Source: Zoroaster sp. YZ-2022
Taxonomy: Eukaryota > Echinodermata > Asteroidea > Forcipulatida > Zoroasteridae
NCBI GenBank assembly: GCA_029582265.1
Contig: CM055828.1
Span: forward strand, 6,555,402-6,619,401
Length of the DNA: 64,000 nucleotides
Direction: 5' to 3'
The notes beneath the pieces are model-generated. The model had not been told where the DNA came from, made no database searches, and saw nothing but the letters and a program-made list of their open reading frames with translations. Within the stretch, counting starts at the first letter, position 1; the number at the start of each line of letters is the position of its first letter. This document shows, piece by piece, positions 1-11,200 of the stretch. The position numbers and the translations under genes are program-made.

Positions 1-133
1 TCAACCTAATGACATGTCATTAGATACAGTTACTGCAGCTACTGTTTGCTTTAAGAAAATAAATAATTCAGTAATTGTGTCATCTGGTTATTACCAATAT
101 TGTACCTTCCCTTTAAATTGCTCATTTACAAAC

Positions 134-2149
134 CTGCTCATCTTCAAAGATGATATCAGCTTTAATTTCTCTGTCTATGATCTTCTGAAAGACGTTGGGT
201 TTATCGCGGGCACTCTTCCGAGCTGCATCTCTAGCTAGATTTTCTTCTGAATGAGTTGTTCCATCGGTCGTCAAACAGCGGTGCTGATATGCAAATCATA
301 TGATTTAAAAACAATCATTATTGATTATCAAAACAATGAAATCATAAAAACGCAATAAAACAGAAACACCAATTCATCAACAAATATAATGGGTAGAATG
401 TCGTATCCGACTGCCACTTTTTCTCATTCAATATAACCAATAATGTAATCTTACCTACCCAGGAAGGTGGAGAACATATGGATGATGATGGACATATACT
501 TCAAATTATTCCAGGATATTTATTTCATAAAAAAAATCAGGCATTTTTGGTATACGATGACTTTCTCAGTCATGTCGGTCTGATCTTGTCAGCTCCCTCG
601 TCAGTGACCAACACGGTCATTGTACATGCGCAGTGGCAACTATAATGGGATCCTTCTATTTTCTGAAGGGTAGGATTTTTTTAGAAGGGAAATAAAGTCT
701 GAAAACCATCATAAAAGTGGATTTTAAAGAAAATTTTTGCTTTCTGTACCCCCAAAAATCGATAGAATCATTGTTAACTGGTTATTGGTTGCAAAAATAT
801 GTTTACATCAAATTACCAAGGAATCAAGGTTTTGACTAGCTTTTTATAAACCCTTGTTAAAAATTAAATATTGGACGTGTTGTTTTTTTTTCGGGAAAAA
901 GCACAACTTTATTTTGGCATGTTTTCTGCACTTTATCCCTAACCACCCCATATCCTGCAAAATCCTTCAAGGGGCACTTTTGGGGAAAAATTCAGCACTG
1001 TTGGAAAATGGTACTTTCACCTCTTCAAATGGGACAAAATTACTACCTGGCAAGAAGTACAGGCCATATGAATATAAAAAGATCAACGAAAATGCATGGT
1101 GCATTTTAAAGATAAGGGCATGTTTCCAAAAGTGCACTAATTGCGGTGACACCATGTGGAATCTCAATTGAGTAGTAATTAGTTCTGAAAAGAACTGGAG
1201 GTACAACTCGACGTTTCGATCAGTATGCTCTGATCGTCCTCAGGAGTTTTCTGAGGACGATCAGAGCATACTGATCGAAACGTCGAGTTGTACCTCCAGT
1301 TCTTTTCAGAACTAATTACTACTCAATAGAGAATTTCACATGGTGTCACCGCAATTAGTCTTACTTATCTTCTTCACCACGCAAAGCTACAAGAAATTAC
1401 CTAAAAGTGCACTGATGGATTTTGGAGGATTCAGGAAGGTTCCTAGCCAGAATACCTAGGGGATTAGGGTTATACGATGGCTCAGTTTCGTGAAATTTAT
1501 GAGTGAATCTTCAAAATTGGTACTGGTACAAGTGGTAGTGATTTTTTTGTACATGAACAAAACTTGTCCAGCACTTACATGTATGTTCTGTATGTAAAGC
1601 AATGGGAAACCACATAGGATCGAGTGCGTAATAATTGGCAATAAAGAACTTGAATTGGTCAAACAATGGGAACACACTTATGTGCATGCACGGTGCGTAT
1701 CATGAGCTAATGCGATAGGCCTATTTATTTTACCTGAGTGAGGGCGCCCTTAGGACTGCTGACATCATAATTATGCAACCACTCTATGACTATGAGGCGG
1801 TGCGTTGCATGCTCTGTATCATTTCGCACTTGAACCCGTGCGTTTTTTAACTGACAAAATAGTGTCAGCACCGCCCCCTTCAACATGTCCAATCACAACC
1901 AACAAAACATTGTCTTACCAACCATCTCCATGACTGTCAACAATCCCGACATGATCTGAACATGACACTACTGCAGTCTACTGATAATGCGTTTTGTTAA
2001 AATACAAGACCAAGAAAACTTACTAAAAACGACGAGGCACTTGCTCTTGAAATATTAGTAAATGGTTCTGCACATTTCGGTGCGTAAGTTTTCAGAAATC
2101 TCCCATTTTTCAAAGCCTGGGCGACCACGAACATCCGTTGTAGCGCCAT
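134..2149 (-). CDS. HINT2: Mitochondrial histidine triad nucleotide-binding protein (HINT2-like), first two coding exons, partial
   Basis: Coding exon 1 is 2149-2024 (42 codons) and exon 2 is 283-134 (50 codons). Both junctions are phase 0: exon 1 ends before GTAAGT, exon 2 follows TATCAG and ends before GTTTGT. Residues 1-42 begin MALQRMFVVAQALKNGRF, rich in Arg/Lys and hydrophobics with no acidic residue in the first 28, typical of a mitochondrial presequence. Exon 2 ends with NVFQKIIDREIKADIIFEDE, the start of a HINT-family HIT domain (family pattern: F-x-K-I-I/L-x-x-E-I-P/K-A-x-I-I/L-Y/F-E-D). The His-x-His-x-His catalytic motif must lie left of the window. HINT proteins hydrolyse purine nucleoside phosphoramidates; HINT2 is the mitochondrial member. 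Start choice: the first ATG, in an AATGGCG context, opens the presequence. A HINT1 orthologue with a mitochondrial leader is the alternative. The 1.7 kb intron carries a truncated hAT-like MITE and a nested piggyBac-like element. Confidence 0.82.
391..800 (-). mobile_element. hAT-like MITE, truncated copy
   Basis: Starts with the GGGTAGAATGTCGTATCCGA terminus shared with the copies at 13109, 41555 and 42499, and follows their interior to about 800, where homology stops before the second terminus. The copy lies in the HINT intron. Truncation rather than divergence explains the missing end. Strand is set relative to the 13109 and 42499 copies. Confidence 0.8.
937..1469. mobile_element. piggyBac-like MITE (CCCTAAC termini) with a nested retroposon
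   Basis: Begins CCCTAACC after TTTAT and ends GATTAGGG before TTAT, so the duplicated target is TTAT rather than the usual TTAA. Its interior matches the element at 12298-12560 closely, except that this copy is split by the palindromic retroposon at 1139-1402. Confidence 0.68.
1139..1402 (+). mobile_element. Palindromic short retroposon, copy 1
   Basis: Flanked by an 11-bp direct repeat AAAAGTGCACT (1128-1138 and 1403-1413). The two halves (about 1139-1232 and 1244-1362) are near-perfect inverted copies around the centre at about 1238-1245. The right end continues past the palindrome to ...ATTACCT. Related copies are at 5563, 26384 and 60122. The A-rich 11-bp duplication and the inverted 5' part suggest target-primed reverse transcription. 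Penelope-like origin is inference. Confidence 0.75.
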
Positions 2150-2330
2150 TATGCTGTATGGTAGATTAAATGCACCAAAAAATGGTATGATACCCCGTCT
2201 CCCCTATAGTGACATACAATAGCGGTTCGCAACCAACCAATCAGGGTAACCGACTGTACAGGTGACCTAGTTGAGGTTGGTCACGTTCGCTCGCTCTAGC
2301 TAGCTGCGCCGATATAGCTTTTTAGGGGTG
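2150..2330 (-). promoter_or_regulatory. Probable 5' flank / 5' UTR of the HINT gene
   Basis: Lies immediately upstream of the HINT start codon on the minus strand. It is less AT-rich than the surroundings and contains several CpG dinucleotides. No TATA box or precise start site can be asserted. Confidence 0.35.
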
Positions 2331-2692
2331 GATCCAGGACTGGTTGGGAGGGGGGTAGTCCTCTGGCTGAACTCTTTTTAATTCAGGTTCCATTGATTGA
2401 AAATCAGTGTACGTTGATTGAAAATCAATGGGGAAATGTGATAAAAACACCCTGCTGGAATCTGTCATGCATAATCCCACTCAGAAGTGCCCAGCCAGAC
2501 TGCCCAGCCAAGCCTAGGGCCCAACTAAATAAACTCACACAGCAACCAATTCTAAATACAAAACATTCAAAAATCATTCAAAAATACTTAAAAGTCCTAA
2601 AATTTGTAAAACCAAACGACAAAATATTGATTGATGTCTACAAATGCCTGATGATTGATTGATTGAACTTTTTATTTTATTCTCAATTTAAT

Positions 2693-3191
2693 CAGAGATG
2701 CTACAGGCAGACCAAAAAAAATCCTGAAAGTAAACTTGTGCGAAGCGTAGCGAGCAAAGCTCTCGCCCCTCACGGCGTGGGGTCCAGGGGCAACGCCCCT
2801 GGTGGGGGTCGAGGGGGCAAGCCCCCCCGAAGCTCCTGGGTTTCTAGGCTTAATAAACCCTTAGGAGGCCCTTCTAGAACATATATTTCACAGGATAAAA
2901 CATACAAATTAAGACAGAAAATGCATGAGTTCAAGCTTTTTGGAAGTTAATTTTACCATTGCTTACCTGTTGCATAGAAGTAAAAGTTCATTTTTTTAGT
3001 TTTTTGGGTGCTGTCTGCTGCTCTGCATGCCTCTTTCTATTTGCAGTCTGCCTTATTACCATTTTTTATTTTTTTATTTTATTTTTATTTTTATTATTTT
3101 TTTTTTTTTATAATAATTTTTTTTCCGGAACTTTTCGGAGGTTTAAAAAAAACCCGGAATTCCGGAAAAATCCGGAAATGTAGCATCTCTG
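2693..3191. mobile_element. hAT-like MITE with CAGAGATGCTACA termini
   Basis: The 13-bp perfect inverted termini CAGAGATGCTACA / TGTAGCATCTCTG are flanked by a 7-bp direct repeat ATTTAAT (2686-2692 and 3192-3198). CAGAG ends and a 7-8 bp duplication fit hAT. The interior holds a GC-rich hairpin region (2760-2850) with GGGGC/GCCCC motifs and a T-rich tract at about 3060-3120. The open frames inside are not credible proteins. Confidence 0.75.
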
Positions 3192-4518
3192 ATTTAATGA
3201 GGATATTCCACACGCTAGTCGAGTTATTTGCATCCCAATGTAAACCACCCTCCACACTAATGAAAACAGCCACACTGAAAAGCATCCATTTTGGAGAAAG
3301 GCCTTATGCTTGAAATCGAATTAGGACCACTTTTTCAGGGCGCAGTGTATCCAAAATTCTCACAGTTGCAAGTCAAGGACCCCCAGGTCATGATATTGGA
3401 CCATTTGTTTTTACACAATCCCTCAAATGTATGGACCTCAAATCGATGGGTGTATTGGTGGAGCAAGGTTGGGGGGTATCATTCGGTAAAGGAGAGATTG
3501 TAAGGTCAGTTAAACTGACTAAACAACCATATAGATACATTCTAAATAAATAAATATACTACAATGATTTGGAACACACCGTCGTGATTTTAATATACAA
3601 GTTTACATAATATAACACCACTATAAATAAAATAAATGTTTTGTACAAACTCTTACATTTATATATTATATACAGTTCAGTGATACAGGAGTAAAATAAA
3701 TTGCCAAATCCAGGGGTTGTGGTGGGGGGGGAGGGGGGGGCTGGGTGGGGAAGGAGACCTTATAAGCACTAAAGCATCAATGTACAAAAACATTAAAACA
3801 AATCATATATTAAAATAAATCATGCATTTCCCCCATTCTGTTCAATATGCCATTGGCAGATCGGGGGGGGGGGGGGAGGGGGGTGGGGGTTGGGGGTGTT
3901 GGGGGGGGAGTTGGGTGGGGGTTAAAGAGGGAATGTGCCCCTTTGTTTTTATCTTCGTGCACATATACTTAACATACGTTTTTTAGTGTTCCCCGTTTTT
4001 TGGTAGTGACTCCCTATATTGCCTTGTGCCTCCATTTTTCGAGACCCTGGATCCGGTGTCCTGCAATGTGTAAATATATGGTGCAGTCTCCACTTCCCCC
4101 AACCTCCATAGAATCATGAATTATTACAAACATTGTGCATGGGAAGCCCAGAAAATGGAATTTAACTAATAGCTTTCTGTTCACACAATCAATGACCAGT
4201 TAAGATTTATACATGGCAAAAACTACAGAACTCCTTTCCCTCTTCCATGCTATTATCATCATCATCGTCGTCAGAGCAACTGCTGCCATCATTATCATCA
4301 TGTCTTCTGTATTTTATGATATGACTCATCCAAATGATATGCCCATTTTTCAGGCTATAGGTCACAAATGTCCATACATCATGTTTATAAAATTGTTATG
4401 ACATTTGGAAAAAGTATAGATTCTATTCACACTGTGGTCATGATTCCAAGCTTCTATACAGGTAACATTACTAAAAAGTGAGTCCTCACATCACAGGCAC
4501 CATCTTATTTTGGACTTA
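3192..4518. other. Intergenic stretch with G-rich tracts, no gene seen
   Basis: Between the hAT-like element and the tandem array I see only simple sequence: G runs at 3721-3760 and 3864-3915 and a short ATC/ATT-rich run near 4250-4300. No exon-like open frame with splice signals was found. Confidence 0.5.
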
Positions 4519-5060
4519 GGCCTCATTCTGAATCTCATAGACTTGTGTGTGTATAATAACCAAGATGGCTACTACATGACACCAGCCTCATTATGAATCT
4601 CATAGACTTGTACAATAATAACCAAGATGGCTACTACATATTAGCCTCATTCTGAATCTCATAGACTTGTGTATATAATAACCAAGATGGCTACTACATG
4701 ATATTAGCCTCATTCTGAATCTCATAGACTTGTGTATATAATAACAAAGATGGCTACTTCATGACACTAGCCTCATTCTGAATCTCATAGATTGGTGTGT
4801 GTATAATAACCAAGATGGCTACTGCATGACACCAGCCTCATTCTGAATCTCATAGATTTGTGTATATAATAACCAAGATGGCTACTGCATGACTCCAGCC
4901 TCATTCTGAATCTCAAAGACTTGTGTGTGTGTGTGTGTATAATAACCAAAGATGGCTACTGCATGACACCAGCCTCATTCTGAATCTCAAAGACTTGTGT
5001 GTGTATAATAACCAAGATGGCTACTACTGAATCTCATAGACTTGTGTATATAAATTTGAA
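4519..5060. repeat. Tandem repeat, 58-73 bp unit, about 8-9 copies
   Basis: Each unit carries GCCTCATTCTGAATCTCATA then GACTTGTGTGT, a variable TA/GT run and CCAAGATGGCTACTACATGA. Unit starts are near 4519, 4585, 4644, 4706, 4770, 4835, 4899 and 4972, with a decayed copy near 5029. Length varies mainly through the (GT)n part. The array lies just beyond the ACAD8 stop codon and may be in its 3' UTR. Confidence 0.9.
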
Positions 5061-5204
5061 TACTACACAACACTAGTTTCCTGGCAGGCCAATACTATAA
5101 ATGAGGTTGGAAAAAACAGAGGCACTGTAGATTTGGTTTGCCATGTTTGTTGTAGGTTACTTGGGACACTGATAAATTATTTTGGTATTAAATACAAATA
5201 ATTG

Positions 5205-8200
5205 TTATTCTTGTAGGAGATCCCTTGATATAAGCATACGCATCACTTCACTTGTACCTGATAAGAAGAAAAAAGAAAAAAAGGTTCAAATGAAACAATT
5301 ATTTAGCCAAGATCACGGCTGAACACGGAATTGGGCAGAGCTCAGAACTGAGAAATAGAAAAAAAAAATGAATATGTATATAAAACCCTTATTAATAAAG
5401 CAATATTATTCATCTGTAATACCCGTTGCTAGGGAAAACGAAGTACCTTTGTAAGAAGTTAATTACGTAAATTATACCAATTGAAACTTTAAATGGCAAT
5501 AACTCCGTTTTGAGTTAAAAATTATGTAATTCCACTTTTGCACGTCCAATTAAAATGAGAAAACGTAAGACTAATTGCGGTGACACCATGTGAAATTCTC
5601 TATTAAGTAGTAATTAGTTCTGAAAAGAACTGGAGCTTCAGAGCTAATTACTACTCAATAGAGAATTTCACATAGTGTCACCGTAATTAGTCTTACTTAT
5701 CCTCTTCACCATGCAAAGCTACAAGTTTTACCTAAAATGAGAAACCTATCGTTGTAAAGCTGAAGATCTCTACTTTCATTATCAATAACCAACTCAATTT
5801 TGATTTCTTGCCCAAATGTGTCCGCTTTCGGGAGAACACATCACAAATTTTCTAAAGGTAAGGTATAGCATTGGTAAAAAAAAAGGATAAAATAATGATG
5901 GTCAAATTGTAATGTGAAACTCACTTGGTGTATAGCCCTGAATGGTATCAATCTTCCCTAGAATTTTTTTTTCTGAGGTGATGTCACTTTCAAAGGAAGG
6001 GAAATAATTTCCCAATTTGAATTTGGGAAAAGTACTCCGTCCTAAATTCCCGGTAAGAATTAAAGGGACAATATCGTTATGATCAACAGGGCATGGAATC
6101 ACAGTGCTAGTTTTAGATTAACTCAGTGACTGAAAATAATACCCCCACGTGATAAGGTCATATTACCGTTGCTGCTGCATAAATGAACCAGTAATTTTCA
6201 GTGGCTGTGTTCATCTTAAAACCAGAGACTTGTTTTTTTGGCCTTACCTTCTAATATTTCATGGACCCTGATATCTCTTACATATTGCTGGATTGGGTAG
6301 TCTTTTAAATAACCGTAGCCTCCAAACATTTGTAATGCTTCATTACAAATCTGTAAAACAAATAATATATTGTTCAAAACAGACAAATACAAAACCAAAT
6401 CACATAGCCCCCCCCCCCCAAAAAAAAGAGAGTAAATGGAACAAACAGACCAACTCATGAATGAACAAACAAACAATACAAAGCAACAACAAAAAATAAA
6501 AAATAAAAGAGCAAGCAAGTAAGTGAACGAATAAGCGAGCAATTGGAACGAAAACATCTTGTCGAAACGAATGAACAAAAAATATGTATTGATTTAATTT
6601 TGCCCTACACTGATGTGTGTCCAGCTCGGGCGGGATTCGAACCCACAACCTCCTGCTTACTAGTGCAAACATCTTAACCTCTCGACCACCGAGCTTTCCC
6701 GAAGACGATTGGCTGGCTAGAATCCAATATGTGTAAGGACACAATACTGACCAACTTTCATGGTGCACAAAATGATCTTGATTTTCTTAAATAATTTGAC
6801 TATTTTGAACTGTTTTTTATTTTAGATAATATTTGTATATATGTTTAAGAGACAAATAAAGATAAAATAAAGAGTGAATACGTGTTGTGTCACTTTTAAT
6901 TCACGATTACAAACTGATTTTATAAATGGCGTCTAAAAACGGGACATTAATTGAACAAAAGTTCATCAAATCAAACACTTTACGTATCCCTTACTTATTT
7001 TCCTCACGATGTGCATATAACTTGAGTAACTTAATGAAGAAATAAACTGGCTCCTAAAAAAAAAAAAAAAGATTTCACGAACCTCAAATGATCGCTAAAT
7101 CTGTGTTCACATTAGTTACACATCGTGTCCGCCAAATCATACGATGTTAAAACGGCCAGATATTTTTTTTTTTACAAAACTCATCCTTACCAAACTAAGC
7201 CATTTTTATTGGGAATAAGCTACATAATCATGGTGTAAACATTTTTTTGCTTTGACTTTTATTGTTGGGTACTAGACTGAAAAGTGGACACCATGTAACT
7301 TACGTTAACTTTCACACGCCAATCGAGAAAATACAACAGGGAGGAAAATCTACTTGGCACATTATCTCTCCAATGCTATTTTCAAGTACAAGGGTGTCCA
7401 TTCTCATGACTTCCAAGAAAATTACAACTTTCCACCAATTTTTTTTTTCACCTCCTGTGTCCCATTTTTGTCAGCCAGTATTGTGTCCTTACACATATAG
7501 CAGCGGGTTCTGCGATATTTATAGGTTGATGACATTCTTGCATTGGGTGATAAACAATTGATTAATTTTGCCCTACAAAAATGATCACTAGTAAGCAGGA
7601 GGTCGTGGGTTCGAATCCCGCCCGAGTCGCCTGTGTAGTTTTTTCACAGACACTCGGAAAGCACTGCGTATACAGTGCTATACACATGTCGGTGTAGGGC
7701 AAAATTAAATAAAAAATTAACAAATGAAGAAAAAAATAATAAATAAATGAACAAACACCCCAATATACCAACAAACAAACAACACCCTAACAAACACCCC
7801 TACTTACCCAGGAGCACCTCTGAGTAGCCATAAGTTTAGCCATTGCACACAGAGCCACTGCATCCGGAGAGTTCTCCTGAAGAGCCCTGGCAGCATTACG
7901 CACCATCAGACGAGAGGCTACTAGCTCGCTAGCCATCTCAGCCAATCGGAATTGCAAATACTTGGAAGGGGAAAAAAAATAAACAAACAGGAAAAAAATA
8001 GTAAAATATTTATTTATTAAATATTTTAAAGAAATATAGAAGAAGCAGTAAGGAACCATATAAACTCACAAGGGAATTACACGATTATCAAAAGATAAAC
8101 AAGTTGTTTTCCTGAATTTTTTTTGTAAAGTTGGTACACGTATCAATCATCCCGAGAAATTATTTCGTCTGAAGTGCCCTCCTCTTAGAAAAAATAGAAA

Positions 8201-11200
8201 TTGTTATGTTGTGGTCCAGCAGCTTTTTGTAAAACATAAACAAAAAATGTAACAGTTTTTGTTGTTATCTCAATTCCTTGAGTACTTATTGTGATCAACT
8301 TTCACAAGTTGTATGACTCGTGACTCGTGACTCGTGAGGGGAGGAGAAGCTGGAATTCACTTTCGACAAATCTTACCTGGAACTTATCTAAGGTTTTGCC
8401 AAATTGCTTTCTGACTTTGAGGTGGTCTCTGGCGGCCTCTAGACTCGCCTGGGCAGCACCCAGTGAGCATGATGAAACACTTAGTCTTCCTCCATTTAAA
8501 CCTAAAATATACACACAAAAAACCAAACCATACAAAATGCAATCATAACAACCCAAGACAGGTACATTGCTATAAGGTCATTATTGCAACCTGGTCGGTT
8601 GCCGTACTTGCTTCTCTCCACCCAGGAGTAAGAAATTCCATTATAAGGGCATTTTAGTACTGAACCGAGCAGGTCCCACTAACGGCCTATGCAGAATAAA
8701 CTGATTTGGATTTGGCCCTGAGTGCCCCCCCCCCTTAGCAATGCTGAAAACTGTCGGTCAAGCAACCTGCACCAACATGAACATTGTAAAGAATTTTACA
8801 GTCATCATGATAGATTTTGCTGTTAAATTGATGGGCTGGTCTATTAACCTGGTTACACTGAAAGCAAAAGCAGACAATATTGCTTTTTAATACAACCGTT
8901 TAGCAATGGAGATGATATGAACATTTCAAGGCACTCCACTGATCTAGTAACAATCGTCATGGAAATCTGCATCAATTGATTGACAGGCTTGTCTATTAAG
9001 GGAATGTCTCATAACTTGGGAAGTTATGGAGTGTTCCATTGGGAACACTCACTGTTCTCACTGGGAGCAGGACAGCATTTGTGTTCCCAAAAGGAATGTT
9101 TCAATGGGAACATTGTGTACGCATGCTGGGAATATCAGGCGTTCCCATTTGAAAAACAGCTACTGTTTTCATTGGGAACACTGAATGTTTATTCGGGAAC
9201 ACACTGTGTTCCCCAAAGGAACATTCCAAATGGAACAGGAACATTCTCAGTTATGAGACGCTCCCTGACCAACCTGGTAAAACTAAAAGCAAAAACGGAC
9301 CAGGTGTCATTTTAATATTCCCTTTTAGCAACAAACTGATGAGTTGATGAATTAATGGGTTACCTTTCATAGCAATTTGAAATCCCTGGCCCTCTACACC
9401 GAGTCGATTCGTCACTGGTATCATGCAGTCTTCGCAGATCACCATCCTTGTTGGTTGCGAATTCCAACCCATCTTGGAAAAAAAATAATAAAATGAGAAT
9501 ATCCCCATGTTTGAGCGCTACTTAAGAACATGACCTCAAAGATTCATTTGCATATGACCTATATATGCAAATTAATCTATCAAAACAAATGGTCCACTGA
9601 AATGATCAAATCGATGAATACACAGATTAATGTTGATATGAGAGTTTTATTTTTTTATTTTCAATGTTGACCACATTGAAAACCAATCAACAATCAGTTT
9701 CCTGATTTTTCCATGATTTTCAGCCTGTTGAAATGCTTTCATAGGAATTCTGTGAATGTTTTAACTGATGGAATTGTAGGACTATAACTGTGGTCAGGAG
9801 GTTGTGGGTTCGAGTCCGGCCTGAGTTGCCTGGTTTTTTTTCCCACAGACCCTTGGGGGCACTGAGTGTAAGAGAAACAAATATATAACATATCAATTGT
9901 CTTTGAATGTGTCCAGATTTTTTCTAAACCACCAGAAAAAAACAAAATGGTTAAAAATCAGTACCCACTTTTTTCTCTTTCTTGCCGAAGCTAAGGCCAG
10001 GCGAGCCCTTCTCCACCATGACGCATGATATGCCTTTATGTCCTGGTTCCCCTGTTCTGACCATCATTACATACACGTCGGTATCGCCGCCACCGCTGAC
10101 AAAAGCCTGGATTCAAAAACAAAATCATTACGCTTCAACGCTATCATAACACTACATCAGCCATGAACCTTGGCTCTGATTTTTTAATCACTTATCAGGA
10201 ATGGAATTTCACGGAGGCTCGAGAGGCGATGGCCTCCGTTGCCCTGGTCTTGGCCTTGGTACCCCTGAAACAAATTTCCATTGTTCTACTGATAGTGCCC
10301 TTTACTCAGGAACAGTTGCCACTACAAGAATGAAATTCTAGGACTGACTTAATTCACTTTACCCCTCCTACTACTACAAGGGTCAAAATCAGTCAAAATG
10401 TTGATATACTTGCCAAGGTATATCTAGTGCACTTAAAAAGTCAAACACTGTCAAACCTTACGTGCAGTAAGTACATTTACGAGTCAAAATGAGTCGACCG
10501 TTTTTTGACTGGTAAAAGCATTGTCTGGTATTGTTCAGGGTGGTCAAAATGACAGTCAAAACCAGTCAAAAATGCCCCTGTGTGCACATTTGGGTCAACA
10601 GTCAAAACAGGCAGTTGACTGGTTTTGACCTCTATAGCAACTTCCCACTAAAAGTGCAGCTATAGTAGGAGGGTTAATGAACGACCACAATAATGAACAT
10701 TTTGTGTGCACCCCAAGATATTCATTTGTTATTAAAAATAATTTATCAAATCCTTATTAATTTGGCCATAATAACATAAAACTACAATGGCCTTGTATCC
10801 CTCTTGCATTAGTCAAACTTAAGGCAACCATGTTAAAAGCCTCAAAGGTAACGCATTGTTTCCCACTAATTACCAATGGTAAGTAGAAATTTTAGGGGGT
10901 GAGTGACTTCAAAAAGCGGTATTTCATTTTATTTTCATAAACTTGACAGTTTTTACACAGTCAGCATTAGGTAAAACATTGATCATTTTTTTTTCTAAAA
11001 ATTTCTAATGTTCTACAGGGGCTTTTATATAACATATTTTTTTTCTGGTTCAAAAAGATGCATCAGCTAAGTTGTCTTGACCTTTGCCCTCTGACCTTTG
11101 AGCCGTTCAGAACGTAGTGATCCCCGTCTCGTCGCGCCGTTGTCGACAGGGATGCTGCATCACTGCCGCTGCCCGGTTCCGTCAGACAATATGAGGCGAG

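Noticed and set aside
2760..2850. GC-rich block resembling a bacterial or contaminant fragment
   Set aside because: It lies inside a MITE with its own termini and target duplication, so it is part of the element.
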